A stretch of 64,000 nt of DNA from Tillandsia leiboldiana (taxonomy: Eukaryota > Streptophyta > Magnoliopsida > Poales > Bromeliaceae). The notes beneath the pieces were generated by a model that worked only from the letters and a program-made list of their open reading frames with translations, had not been told where the DNA came from and searched no databases. Location of the stretch: NCBI GenBank assembly GCA_029204045.2, contig CM055073.1, positions 30,544,576 to 30,608,575 on the forward strand, given 5' to 3'. This document shows, in pieces, positions 1 through 11,200 of this stretch. Position numbers and translations under genes: made by a program. Within the stretch, counting starts at the first letter, position 1; every line of letters starts with the position of its first letter.

Positions 1-2021
1 GACCCCCCTCAACAGGCTGTTGCTAACTGCCCTATCGATAAGTCTCGCCAAGCCTTCCGCCACCAAAAGAAAAAGATAAGGTGGAAGAGGGTCACCCTGG
101 CGCAACCCCCTATTCACTTTAATCCATTTCGTAAGGGTACCGTTAACGAGGATTGCCAGTTTGGCATGTATTAAGCATTGGTCAATCCAACCGCACCACT
201 GTTGGCTCGCCCCTAACCAAAGCATAACCGAGCGGACGAACCCCCCAGTTAACCTTGTCGAATGTTTTCACGAAGTCGGCTTTAATGCCCACGATTTCGA
301 TCCCCGCTTTGGTGCACCAATTGACGATCTCTGACGCAGTGGTGAAGGAGTCCAAGATAGAACGACCCTTGATGAAAGCCCTTTGGGAAGGAGAGCTGAT
401 GTCCGAAAGTGGAGCTTCAAGTCTGTTAGCTAGGACTTTTGATATAATCTTTTGAACGTCGTTGATGAGGCTAATCGGCCGAAAGTCGTTAGCCGTCTTA
501 GCTCCTTCTTTCTTCGGAGTCAGGCAAATATAAGAGTAATCCATCGGCCCCAAGTTCAGCTTTCCATCAAAAAGGTCTCGGAAGATACTGAACAGGTCCT
601 CGTTGATGGCCTCCCAAAATTTCTGGTAGAACCGTAGATGGAACCCGTCTGGTCCCGGAGCTTTATCCCTCCCTAATTGGAAGGTCGCCCTTTTAATTTC
701 ACCCAGTGAGAAAGGAGCAGTAAGAAGCTCGGGGTTGCCGAAAGGCTTGCTACCGAAAAGGTAGCTCCAATCCTCGAAACTCTGGTTAGTAGGGTTAGAG
801 GAGGCAAAGGTGTCTTTGAATTTGTCGTGAAAGTACTCCCTTTTAGCTTCCTCCCCAAAAAAGGTCCTGCCATCGTCTTCCACAGCCACGATGGTATTGA
901 CACGTCTCCTCCTGTTGGCAACAGCATGGAAAAATTTAGTATTTCCGTCACCTTCTTTTAACCATTGTTGTCTAGCCCTTGCCTTCCAGAGGATCTTTTC
1001 TTCGAGGATCACATTGTTTAACTGGCTCTTGAGTCTAGTTCGATCGGCGAGTTGTTCTGAAGACAAGAACTGATGTTCCTCAGCCAGGTCCAGCCTTTGA
1101 ATTTCAGTCGCCAGCTCCGCCTTCGTACGAGAGATGCTATGGAAGCTCGAGTTGCACCAATCTTTGATTCTAGTGCGACAATGTCTGAGCTTGGCGACGA
1201 AAGTGAGGACACTAGACCCTTTGCTCGACACCTTTCCACCAAACAGGCACGGAGGAACGAAAATCTCCCCTTGCCAACCAGACATTCTCAAATCTGAAAA
1301 TACGACGGGGTAGCACTGTTCTGGTGGAGAGATGAATCAGTGAGTGATCGGAGGTGATCCTAGGTGCGACCATCACCTTAGAAAGCGGGAACGCTTGGTC
1401 CCACTCAGTGGAAACCAAAAAACGATCTAGCTTGGCTAAAGTAGGTTGGCTTTGCATATTAGACCACGTGAAGCTTTGGTTCCCCAATGGTAAGTCGATG
1501 AGTTCCAACTCGTTAATAAGGTCGGAAAACAGAGTCATTAGCTTACCGCACCAGCTCCTCCCTTTCCTCTCCAGCTAGTTTCTGGTGAGATTGAAGTCGT
1601 CGCACATCACCCAAAGACCGTTGCAGGTCCCTTTTAGATCAGTAAGTTCATAGCAGAATTCAGCTTTTCCGTCCCACGAAGGGGGCCCGTACACGTTGGT
1701 CAGATAGAACACCTTATTGCTACATCTATGTTGAAGATGTGTGGTAAGCGAGAATTTACGAACGATGACCTCGTTGCAGGCATAAAAGTTAGAATTCCAG
1801 CAGGTGATGATGCCCCCTGCCGCTCCCTCTGCTTTGATGAAATGACACTTGTCAAACGAGGAGCTTGCGAAGGACCGGAGGAAAGAGAGGGAAACAGCAT
1901 TAACCTTTGTTTCTTGCAAACAAACTACGGATCTATTAAACTTAGAAAGAACGAATTTCACACGGTCTCTCTTGGAGGTATCGTTCAACCCCCTGACGTT
2001 CCAACTGCAAATTTGAGACAT
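1..2021 (-). pseudogene. LINE ORF2: AP-type endonuclease plus reverse transcriptase, broken and incomplete
   Basis: Translation starts at the ATG at 2021 (MSQICSWNVRGLN), the usual start of the plant L1 endonuclease, 45 nt after the ORF1 stop. The endonuclease block shows VCLQETK, CDDFNLTR and later TSDHSLI. A TAG at 1575-1577 interrupts it in frame, and the frame changes near 1212-1291. The linker and RT core then run from 1291 down to about 182, with FRPISLINDVQKIISKVLANR and a motif A variant FVKTFDKVNW. A second frame change near 250 leads into GLRQGDPLPPYLFLL (motif B) at about 70-110. Motif C would lie outside the window. The stop and two shifts mean it cannot be active as shown. The family call is firm; exact shift positions are approximate. 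Confidence 0.88.
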
Positions 2022-2066
2022 GGAAAAACAGAGATAACGTCTGGACCCTAAGCAAACGACCAGCGC

Positions 2067-4758
2067 CTAGGTGGAGCTGCTAATAAAATCGTTAAGGCAA
2101 CGGACTTCCGCGTCGCCTAACAAGACACCGCACTTCGAGCTTCTAGTCTGAATCCTTTTCAGCTTCCGAGATCCGACCTCCGCAACCACCAAAGCTTTCG
2201 CCTTAACCCTTGAGGCCCTCTTCGTCGTGCGGTCGTACGGGGCCCCCTCAACAAGACTGGTTTTGCGAGAAATGGCCCTCTCCAGCACAGTGATGTTCCC
2301 ATCTTTCAAGATGCGCGGACTTCTCCTGGAGGGGGTGCCTGGAACAGCAGCTGCCACAGCTACCTTGTCGCTGCACAACCGCACCAAAGGACCAGCGGAA
2401 GAAGGCTCGTCGTCGAGATCAGAAGCGTCGATGAAGCCGTGGGAATCCCCTGACAGAGGCCGGTCGATCTGGAGATTGCCGTCGCCGGGGAGCAGGGCGG
2501 GTCGCGGCGGGATCCCCCACGAGGGAGAAGAACGCGACGTGGGTCCGGAGCAAACACCGCCAGCGGGAAAAATCGCAACGTGGGTAGCCACGGGATTCCC
2601 CGCGAGGGAAAAATGACTCAGCAATCTGCCGCCCGGGGAAAACTCAATCAGGGCGAGGTTGGAAGCAGGCCCCCTCGCAGCGGACTGGGCTCCCGCAGCC
2701 GAGTTCCACTCCAAGCTTGGACCGAGTCGCTGAAGTGGGGCCCAACTTGCGGGAAGAAGGTCAAAACCGAGTACTCCATCAGACAGTTGGGGGACCTCCA
2801 CCAGGCTAAGGCCCTCTGAGGCCCACACGTAACGTAGGCCCAACCCCAGGTGAGCCGTTGGAAAAAGGCGACGGGTCCCGAACGAAGCAAAGTTCACTGG
2901 GTGGCTAAGAGTCAGGTCCACTCCTGAGGTGACGAAGCCCGAAGTCCCCGCACAAAGAGCATCGAAAGTGCAAGGGCCGACAGCTGGCCCACTCCTTCGT
3001 TCAGCATTAAGGGCAGGCGCGTTGACCCCGGGCTTGGGGAAATGCGTGGAGGACTCCTCACCTCAAACCGACAAAACAGAAAGAGAATCCGAGAAACAGA
3101 AAGAATGTAAGATCTTCTCCCCAACGGAAAGCTCCTCGTTGGGAGAAGAGCGAGGAAGCGGCAACCTCGGGGCCCCCCCGTTGACGGTACACAGCAGAGG
3201 CACCGCCTCTGAGCAACGACGTGATCTAACACCTAGCGGAGATGGGATCGGAGCAGTGCCCGCCGGTCCGAAGCAAGTCCCAATACGTCGCCCGCCTGGA
3301 GGGATCGCGCACCCGCGGGGATTGCCGGCGACGGGGGAACGCGGCGGGACGGCTCCCCAACGCCTAGATCGTGTCTGCGATCTCTGATCTCCGAGGAGTT
3401 CCAGGTATCGTCGTCGCTAACAGCGTCCCCCTCCCTAGAGTCGCTCACCCCATCGCTCACGCCTCTAGGAGCAATCCACCTAGCCAGACTGTGCCCTAGG
3501 GGTTCAGTTTGGTCCCCGCCCTCCTTAGGGCCGCCGCCGATCAAAGGGGTCCCACGATCGTCACCACCGAAGGGGGTCGTCCTCTCCAGACGGATCGCAG
3601 CATTTATGACAATATCGCCCAATGAGATCGCCAAGTTGAAGGGTATATCTGCGAGCTTGTCCACCGCAACCTGGCAGCTGAAGCCGGCGAGATCGAGCAT
3701 GTTAACCGACGCGTCGTCAGCCCGAAGGTAGCGTCCGAAGCCGTTAACAAGAGCCGCCACCCTGGCCTCGGACCAACATACGAAAGGAAGGCCGACGATC
3801 GTGATCCACGCTTTGTAGGTGAGTCGCGACCGTGGGGCACCTCCGTAGGGATTCCAAGTGAAGCACTTAAGTTCGCAGTTAGGGAGCCTGAGAAATTCGC
3901 GGCTCACAAGGTCCTCCGAGCGTACCCACGTCGGGAGGAAGAGGATGAAGTCCCTCTCGTGAAATTTTGCGACCAGGAAGTCGTTAGCGTATCCCCCGAA
4001 GCGAGTCGCGAGATCGGTCGCAATCGTGCCTTGGGGAAAATGACCCAGCCTAGCTGGACCGGTAACATTGGCGATCACCGCGTTCCGACGTTGTTCTTGC
4101 CTCACGTGATAGCCTTCCGAAAAAGGGAACAAAACCTTCAAGCTGGCCGGACGGAAGCCTTGCCCCCTCTACATCTTCGGTGGGAGTGGAGAGCGACGTC
4201 GACAGCTCCGGGCAAGGTGACCGACACCGGAGCACGCAAAGCACCTAGGGGGGGTCTCTGCACTCCCGTCGATGGTGGTCCTTCGCCCAACACTTGAAGC
4301 AGCGGCCCTCACTCTTGCCCAGCTGGGGAGCCAGGGTGAGGCTACAGCTCAGGTACGCGACGGGAGGTTAAAAGCCGAGCGAGAGGGGGGGAGATGTGGT
4401 CTGCCCCGTTGGAGAATGGCCTCTTTATAGGATAAGCACGAGAGCAACTTGGTCGTAGAAAAGCCCTCCTTAGAAATCCCAAGGGTAGAGCGAGTCCCCC
4501 CAAGTTCCCCCCCCCCGCAGGCAAGAAACCATGCGAGGAGCCGAAGCGACCGCCGGTAGGAGCAGGAAGACCTTTATCGGTGCGTCCGTAGGTAGCTAAG
4601 GGGCAGCCCTTGTGATCCGCCCAGGAGATTCGCGGGTATGTCTTCTTGCTCTTGTTAGTGACCCCACAATCCACCAACGATTCCTTAAAACCTGAGCTTG
4701 ACGTGGGTGGAACCTTTGTGTACGAAACGTCTTTTAGTTTGCGAAACCGAACTTCCAA
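2067..4758 (-). pseudogene. LINE ORF1: gag-like protein with two CCHC zinc knuckles and a DUF4283-like domain
   Basis: In protein order: an N-terminal stretch containing SSSGFKESLVDCGV and ISWADH (about 4560-4740); two CX2CX4HX4C zinc knuckles, CFKCWAKDHHRREC and CFACSGVGHLARSC, encoded at 4202-4301; a DUF4283-like RNA-binding region at 3600-4130 (GGYANDFLVAKFHERDF, TYKAWITIVGLPFVCW); then a long acidic and Pro-rich linker ending at the stop at 2067. Between the knuckles a homopolymer C run gains one base, shifting the frame. A stop sits just after the second knuckle near 4170, and other breaks occur around 2900-3230. ORF1 proteins of plant L1 elements bind the element RNA. ORF2 follows after 45 nt. 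Confidence 0.8.
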
Positions 4759-5135
4759 CTGAGAGTCTAGATCACAGAGGAGGGAGGGGGGGGGGGGGAG
4801 GAGGACCTCTTGTCTCCTTACTGTAACTACGCGAAGCGACCGCCGGTCGGAGCAGGAAGACCTTTATCGGTGCGTCCGTAGGTAGCTAAGGGGCAGCCCT
4901 TGTGATCCGCCCAGGAGATTCGCGGGTATGTCTTCTTGCTCTTATTAGTGACCCCACAATCCACCAACGATTCCTTAAAACCTGAGCTTGACGTGGGTGG
5001 AACCTTTGTGTACGAAACGTCTTTTAATTTGCGAAACCGAACTTCCAACTGAGAGTCTAGATCACAGAGGAGGAAGGTAGGGAGGGAGGGAGGGGGGGGG
5101 AGGAGGACCTCTTGTCTCCTTACTGTAACTACGCG
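4542..5135 (-). repeat. Two tandem copies of about 290-300 bp at the LINE 5' end
   Basis: Copy 1 runs 4542-4831 and copy 2 runs 4832-5135. They differ by a few substitutions and by the length of a G-rich GGGA tract. Each contains the start of the ORF1-like frame on the minus strand, including the same MEVRFRKLKD or LEVRFRKLKD stretch and ESLVDCGV. The duplication therefore repeats the presumed 5' UTR and the ORF1 N-terminus. Confidence 0.9.
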
Positions 5136-5267
5136 CCCTCTTGTCACTTGCCACTCTAGGCAGGGAGGGGCCAGGCAAGGAAGCTCGCCGAAAACCTTGG
5201 TGTTCGGAGAGATGCCGCGTGTCGCGCCCGTCGCCGGGGCGACCACGAGGAGCAGAAGGTGGGGGCC

Positions 5268-5313
<46 letters not shown>

Positions 5314-5322
5314 TCTCTCTCA
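5268..5322. repeat. (CT)n microsatellite
   Basis: Nearly uninterrupted CT dinucleotides with a few CCT interruptions. It sits at the 5' end of the minus-strand LINE, where it reads (GA)n. Confidence 0.95.
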
Positions 5323-5335
5323 TGGGTCTTGTTTA

Positions 5336-6096
5336 CGGTGTTTTTTTTTATTGTATATAAAGTGTTTACTATCAACTTATCAACTTTTCCACCCTTTGAT
5401 TATTACTATTCCACCAACTTTTACTAAACCCTAAATATTTAATAATCAAAAAATTAATAATAAATATTATTTTTATACTATCAATAATATTCTAACTCTA
5501 CTATATACATATTCAAGGCAATATCAAACAAAACACAAGCGAGATGACCCAATTCTAGTGTTTGGCTCATTAAAATTTCGAGCTAAACGAACGGATCAAT
5601 CTCAAACTCATTTCGAGCCGAACACGAATGGGCTTGCAAACAGCAAACTTAACTATCAATCCTAGCCGTCATTATATATAGTTTACCAAAATATATTTCT
5701 CAACCTTCCATAAATTGACAATAATTATAACGACAGATGAGGCTGCTAATTTCTCAATGGATTGTTATACCTACGCCACCTGTTAATCATGTAGGCATTG
5801 AAAATCAAAGAATTAGCTACTACGCCTAACAGATCTGCCTACAATGAGCTCCTCCACATATTTGTGCTACCAGGCTTTATGCCCCTTGCGATATGCTATT
5901 GAAATTTGAGTATTGACAACCATTCCCGACTGTTGAGCCACCACCACCACCTAGTAAAGAAAGTGCCATCTCGGTAGCATATTCACCTGAGAAGGCTGCA
6001 TTACAAGAGCTACGACCAAGAAGTTGTAAGGCGTAGGAGCTCAGACTTGAACTTTCTGTAAAAACGGTGTTGGTAAATTCAATGAAGAGTTACAAG
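5336..6096 (-). other. DPB2 3' UTR and downstream flank
   Basis: AT-rich sequence without a credible reading frame. The part next to 6096 should be 3' UTR of DPB2. The segment around 5530-5700 has GAGCCGAAC-type words typical of dispersed plant repeats. I could not place the polyadenylation site. Confidence 0.5.
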
Positions 6097-8277
6097 TTAA
6101 CTTTCTAGTGCGGACAGCTCAACCTCTCGAGTGCAAGGTCGGTACGCCGCAAAGGTGTTGTCATTGGAGAAGGAACCAGGATTGAAACATGTGATCCCCG
6201 TGTACTTGAAAGCCTTCTGTTCACTCCTGTCCCCCAAAACTATCTGCAACATAGCAAAAAGGAAACCTAGCTAGGAATGCAAAAGTTTTAGTTATATCTA
6301 TGTGATCAAAACACTAGCAGACATACTGTGTGTGGAGTTGGATATAATCGGAGGCAGTGGTCATAGTTCCAAATTATAGGCTGCACGGTGAGAGGCAAAG
6401 GGCAAAGATGACTCTGATGAGTAATGGTCGCAACTAGCTGAAATAACCCAAATTAAAAAAGAAAAAACAATTAGTTGCTTTCTAAGAATAACAAGATACC
6501 AATAACAATGAAGACTAGTGACTAACATGCTCAAAGGGATCACTTGTTTCTTCTGTTGACGGTGGAATCAGACAGGATCGCCGCATCCTGTAGAGCAGGT
6601 CTTGCCGGAAAAATACGATTTCTTGGGTGTAAAATTTAATTCTGAGGAATAGCAAACAAGAGGCTTCAAATTTTGACTCATTTCAAGAAAACAAAACAAG
6701 AAATGCAGAGTCAGTCAGACTTTCCTTTTAACTGCAACAAGATGTGATTATAAGATTTAGGAACTCAACCAACTCATTTAAGCCATTTCTGTTTTTCGGT
6801 AACACCATTAGGGATACGGCAATGAAATCAAATTGAGGGCCATAACTTACCTCATGATATTTTAGTATGCAAATAGATATTTGATTATTTGGTCAGAGAA
6901 CATTTTTCTTTTACATGCTAGCCATTAGGTCAAAATTTTTTGGTCCGAAAAAATATTTTTTTTCATATTTTCACTTTAACATATCTTTACAAGCATGGAA
7001 TTTTAGTATCACTTTGTCCAACAGACAGAATTTCAGATCATCATCAATAGGCACAAAGAGGAGAATTAGTTTCAAGTCGAACCTGCAGGGATTGCTAGAG
7101 AAAATTGCATTAGGAATGTGTTTTTGAAGTTCTTCAGTTAAATATTTAGGGAGCGCACACCTTGGTAGAACTTTCGAGGGACCTGCAATAATTGAAGTAG
7201 CAAAGCAGTTGTTACATAAACTTGAACGCGGAAATGAGAGTTATATGTTCATATCGCTCCCAGCATAGGTTGCAGCATATCGTCACAGATAAATGCCAAT
7301 AACACTTCTCAGGTAGTATAATGTGAGTTATGCAACATAAAACAAATTTTATCACCTCGTCACAGATCATCGAACCACTTCATCAAAGATTTTAGGAGTT
7401 ATGAACCAACCAATAAACCGACAAACTCACATATCGTGGAATAATAGGCACCATGCAACTTTTTAAACGAGTAATAGTTTGATTATCTTTAGCAGATGGT
7501 TTCACTTCAAAAAAAATTGAGAATGGACCTGTCGAAGATACCTGCATCATCTGGACCGGGAATAAACAGGAAACGACTATGCTCTTTTAGTCTAGATCGA
7601 GCTTCAATTATTTCACCAAGCTTTTCAAACTGGGCTCTGCAGTAGCTGACCAAGTTTAGATAATTTCTTTTCCGAACAGAAACTAATGTATACAAACTTC
7701 CTAAGCAAAATATTTGGAATGAACAAATTCTTTCTGGGTCTGCAATGGTAGGTGTGTAGGACTGACCTGAGATTCGATAATGAATTGTAAGAAAGATTGC
7801 AGGGGCGAGAACAGAAATTTCCCATTAAAATGAATAAAGAAGGAACAATCTCTACACTATCATAACCATCCAATACCACAGCAAGCTTTTCCATAGTCTT
7901 CTCTACGACATAAAAGGCATAGTTATTATGATAAGAAGCATCAACAAGATCGCACAAAACAAAATCAAGAACTAAGAGAATGCACCTCCTCATTATCTAA
8001 CCAAACATCAGAAAGTACAACAAACATGTCATTCACTGCCTTCTTCTCCAGTTCTGATAATCTGAGCTGTTGGTATAAAAACCAGAAAAAAATAATCAAC
8101 AAACTGAGTCTTATTACTAGGACCTTTTCTAGTGTTTAGAACAATTTATAGGTAAAGTTTTAAGTAGTTTACAGTTTCTTCGGTTGATAGAACACCGCCA
8201 CCAAAGAAGTCGAGGCCCATCAGTAGTGAAAGTGAGGCTTCTCGCTCCTCCAGAGGTGGAAATCCACATGTATTAAC
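6097..8277 (-). other. DPB2: DPB2 exons 6-13
   Basis: Eight compact exons encode residues 237-530, with introns of 106, 88, 130, 359, 441, 89 and 83 bp. Exon 6 starts VNTCGFPPLEERE after acceptor TATAG at 8278-8282. The last exon starts IVLGDRSEQKAFKY and ends at TAA 6097-6099. The donor after exon 10 (GTTCGA) is weak but is the only one that keeps frame and family sequence. Confidence 0.94.
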
Positions 8278-11200
8278 CTATAAAGCAATTGGAACTCAGC
8301 ATTTTTCCATAAAAGCTCTAAAGATGATGAGAATTTTAGATAACCATTAAAAAGGAATTATCTGATTTATGATTTCAAGCCTATAACTTCGTGGATGCTA
8401 AATGAAATATTATAGTGGAAACTTTGAAGTTTGATGTATAAGTCTGTTCAGAAAACAAAGAAAAACATAAGACTAAAAATTATGATTTGTTACACAGAAA
8501 ATAGACGAAAACTGATGATTTAAAACAAATCCTTTTAGACCATGTTGCTCCTATCTCACACTACTGAATTTTTATTAACAAGCACTGTACTTGAATACAA
8601 TATTTGATTTTGGAGCTACTCTCCCGTCTACATAGGTCAATACATGCCATATTTACCTATATGTGATAATAGCTGCTCAAATTGATAAATAAGATATTAG
8701 TAAGGGGTTTTTGGGTAACTAGACACAAAATAATTTTAATGTTTTGAAGAAAGCGGTGAATGACTTGCCGCATTTAAAACGCGATGATTCATTCACCGTT
8801 TATGCCTAGTTTTGTAAATAAATTTTTTCAAGGACTTTTTTTTATAATTATAATTTTTTTAAGCCTATTAATAAAATAATTTCTATTAGTAATGTTTTCA
8901 AAGTCTTCGAAGTACCAACATACGTACTCAAATTAACATGGTAAAGAGTTATCTTTTACGGCCGAGCATTTAATAGCATTACCAAACGAAAATTTCACTG
9001 GTCGACCACCAATGATGGGTTTTGAAGAATTGCATCCTTGTAGGCATGTTGGGAATTGGGACTATTTGTCCAACAACCATAATGCTAAGAAAAACATAAA
9101 ACAATCATTCTTTCCCCAAAAAGTTTTAATTTCCTAGAGCAGATAGAAAATGTTAAGATTGCCAATAATTTGTATGATATCAAACAGTTATTACCACTAT
9201 CCAAATTTCAATTTCTCCTCTAAAACGTGTGTTAAAAGGTTGATATTATGGACCATGCTCTTAAGATTGAGCTAGGGTTGAAAATGGATCGCAAAAAATT
9301 CCAACCATATCCGTGCCTGTACAATCTCATCATCATCCAAATAGCAAATATCCGGATACGGTCTGATCCAGATGCAAATATGGTCTTAGAGTGCAAACTA
9401 TCTCAGATATCCAAAAATCGGATTCGGATCAGGAAATACGAAAATTAATATATGTTATTAATTTACGCCACTACATATTCCCGTTCCCCACATACTTCAA
9501 GCCCTCGACCTCCCATTCCTTGCGGCACCTCCCCTAAAACCGCTTCTTCTAATCATGTGATTGCAATTCATCACTCGTTACATGCAAGGCATCAGGGAGT
9601 ATTTCTAGCTCGTGAAAACAACTAAACAAGTGCAGAAAAAAAAAATCTACAAAGTGTGCCCTAAGTTGCTCGCTTGCTCACCATCGCTGCAGCAATCCTA
9701 TGAGCGAGATCAACTCCGACGCTCTCCGCTCACCGGTAGATGGAGTTCCAAACCTAGATTGAGGCATCGAGCTCATCCTAGACCCAAACCTAGATCAAGC
9801 TTCTCCCACGCCGCCACCTCTCTCTTTCGCACATCTCCTCCCAAACTTTGCAGATGAAATTTTTGATATCTTAAGCTACTTTTTTTTTGTCCTTTGTTTT
9901 AGATTTTGCTGTATACGTGTATTTGTTGTGTTTGTTTCATCTTGATATCTTAAGGTTCCTCCCAAAGACCCAAACTTTGATAGCTTTGCTTAAAAATTCG
10001 TGATTAGGCTATTCATATAATTCATCATGGTGGTTTCCATGACCGTTATCCTTTTCTTTGTTTCCACCATTTATTGCTATACTTTTAAATAATCACCAAG
10101 CTGATTAATCTCCATTTTTTGTTATCTTTGAGAAGATATTGCAACTTTAGGAATCACACGAACTTGTATAAATTTAGAAGCATTCTTGCCAGCAGACTAA
10201 TTTGATGAAGTTATATTTCCAATTACTATCCAAGTATAGAGTTGTGGTGGAATACTATCGGTAACAAACGGGCTCCATTGCTACTGATTTGTTTTTGATG
10301 ATGGAGCCTCCAAATCATTGACCGTTATACTTTTCAACAAACGGGCTCCGTTGCTACCAATTGCAAAATGGTGACCGTTATACTTTTAAATAAATGGTGA
10401 CCGTTATACTTTTCGACATCATTGACCTAATGATCAAAGGATCACAAAATTTATAATTTTAATTGTCGATATGAGGTATTTTCTCGTTTAATGGTATAAA
10501 GAAATCTAAATCAATTGAATTTTGGTTAGAAAATTCTTTACACTATTTAAAACAAGATCTATACTTTTGATCTTGATTACAAGACTCCAATCATTACTTT
10601 TTGAACGATATTTATTTTCATCCATTCATTTTTGTGTCCGCTTTGATGGACGAGAACAATATCAAAAAAGTATAAAATTTGATTTCCAGCTAGTTTAAAT
10701 AATTTAGATCATATTCAATAGTGTCAATCAACGATTTGGAAGCTCGATCATGGAAAATAAATCGGTAGCAACGGAGCCCGTTTGCTTCATATAATATTCA
10801 AACTCAACTCTCCAAATATAATATTTTCCAATACAATGAAAACTATTTCTTTTTTCTAGAGACATTAACCCTACTAGGAAGAGTGTGAATTAAAGCATAA
10901 CCTAAGAGAATTGCCGAACATGATGATGTTATTTATCCTTAAATAAAAATGCTAAGTTTCTTGTTATTTGCTTCTCCCTACTTACTTGCTTATACTTTCC
11001 TGTGAGCATAATATTTTAATTACTATAAGACTACACTTTTTTTCCTTTATGAATGCAAAATGTCTAATAATGCTTCTCCCATGGGAGACACAAGTAGTAA
11101 TGTTATTCGAAAAAAGGATAAAATGTTGACATCTGGTGTATGGAAAAATTATGAAAAAATAATTGAAACAAAAAAAATTGATGGAAAGAATATAAAACCT

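Larger units (their letters stand above)
1..5335 (-). mobile_element. LINE (L1-type non-LTR retrotransposon), degenerate, 3' end outside the window
   Basis: ORF1 (right) and ORF2 (left) lie in that order on the minus strand, with no LTRs. The 3' part of RT, any RNase H and the tail lie beyond base 1. The 5' region consists of a tandem duplication and a (CT)n tract near 5268-5322. The element lies directly downstream of DPB2 and in the same orientation. The right boundary is inferred from where the GC-rich LINE sequence gives way to AT-rich flank; I found no target-site duplication because the other end is not visible. Confidence 0.85.

Noticed and set aside
2067..4297. Plus-strand open frames across the LINE (for example 2929-3387 and 3959-4297)
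   Set aside because: They are antisense shadows of ORF1; protein-level matches (zinc knuckles, DUF4283-like domain) are all on the minus strand.
7507..7993. Two separate small genes on the minus strand
   Set aside because: They are DPB2 exons 9, 8 and 7 with intron read-through; splice sites join them in frame.
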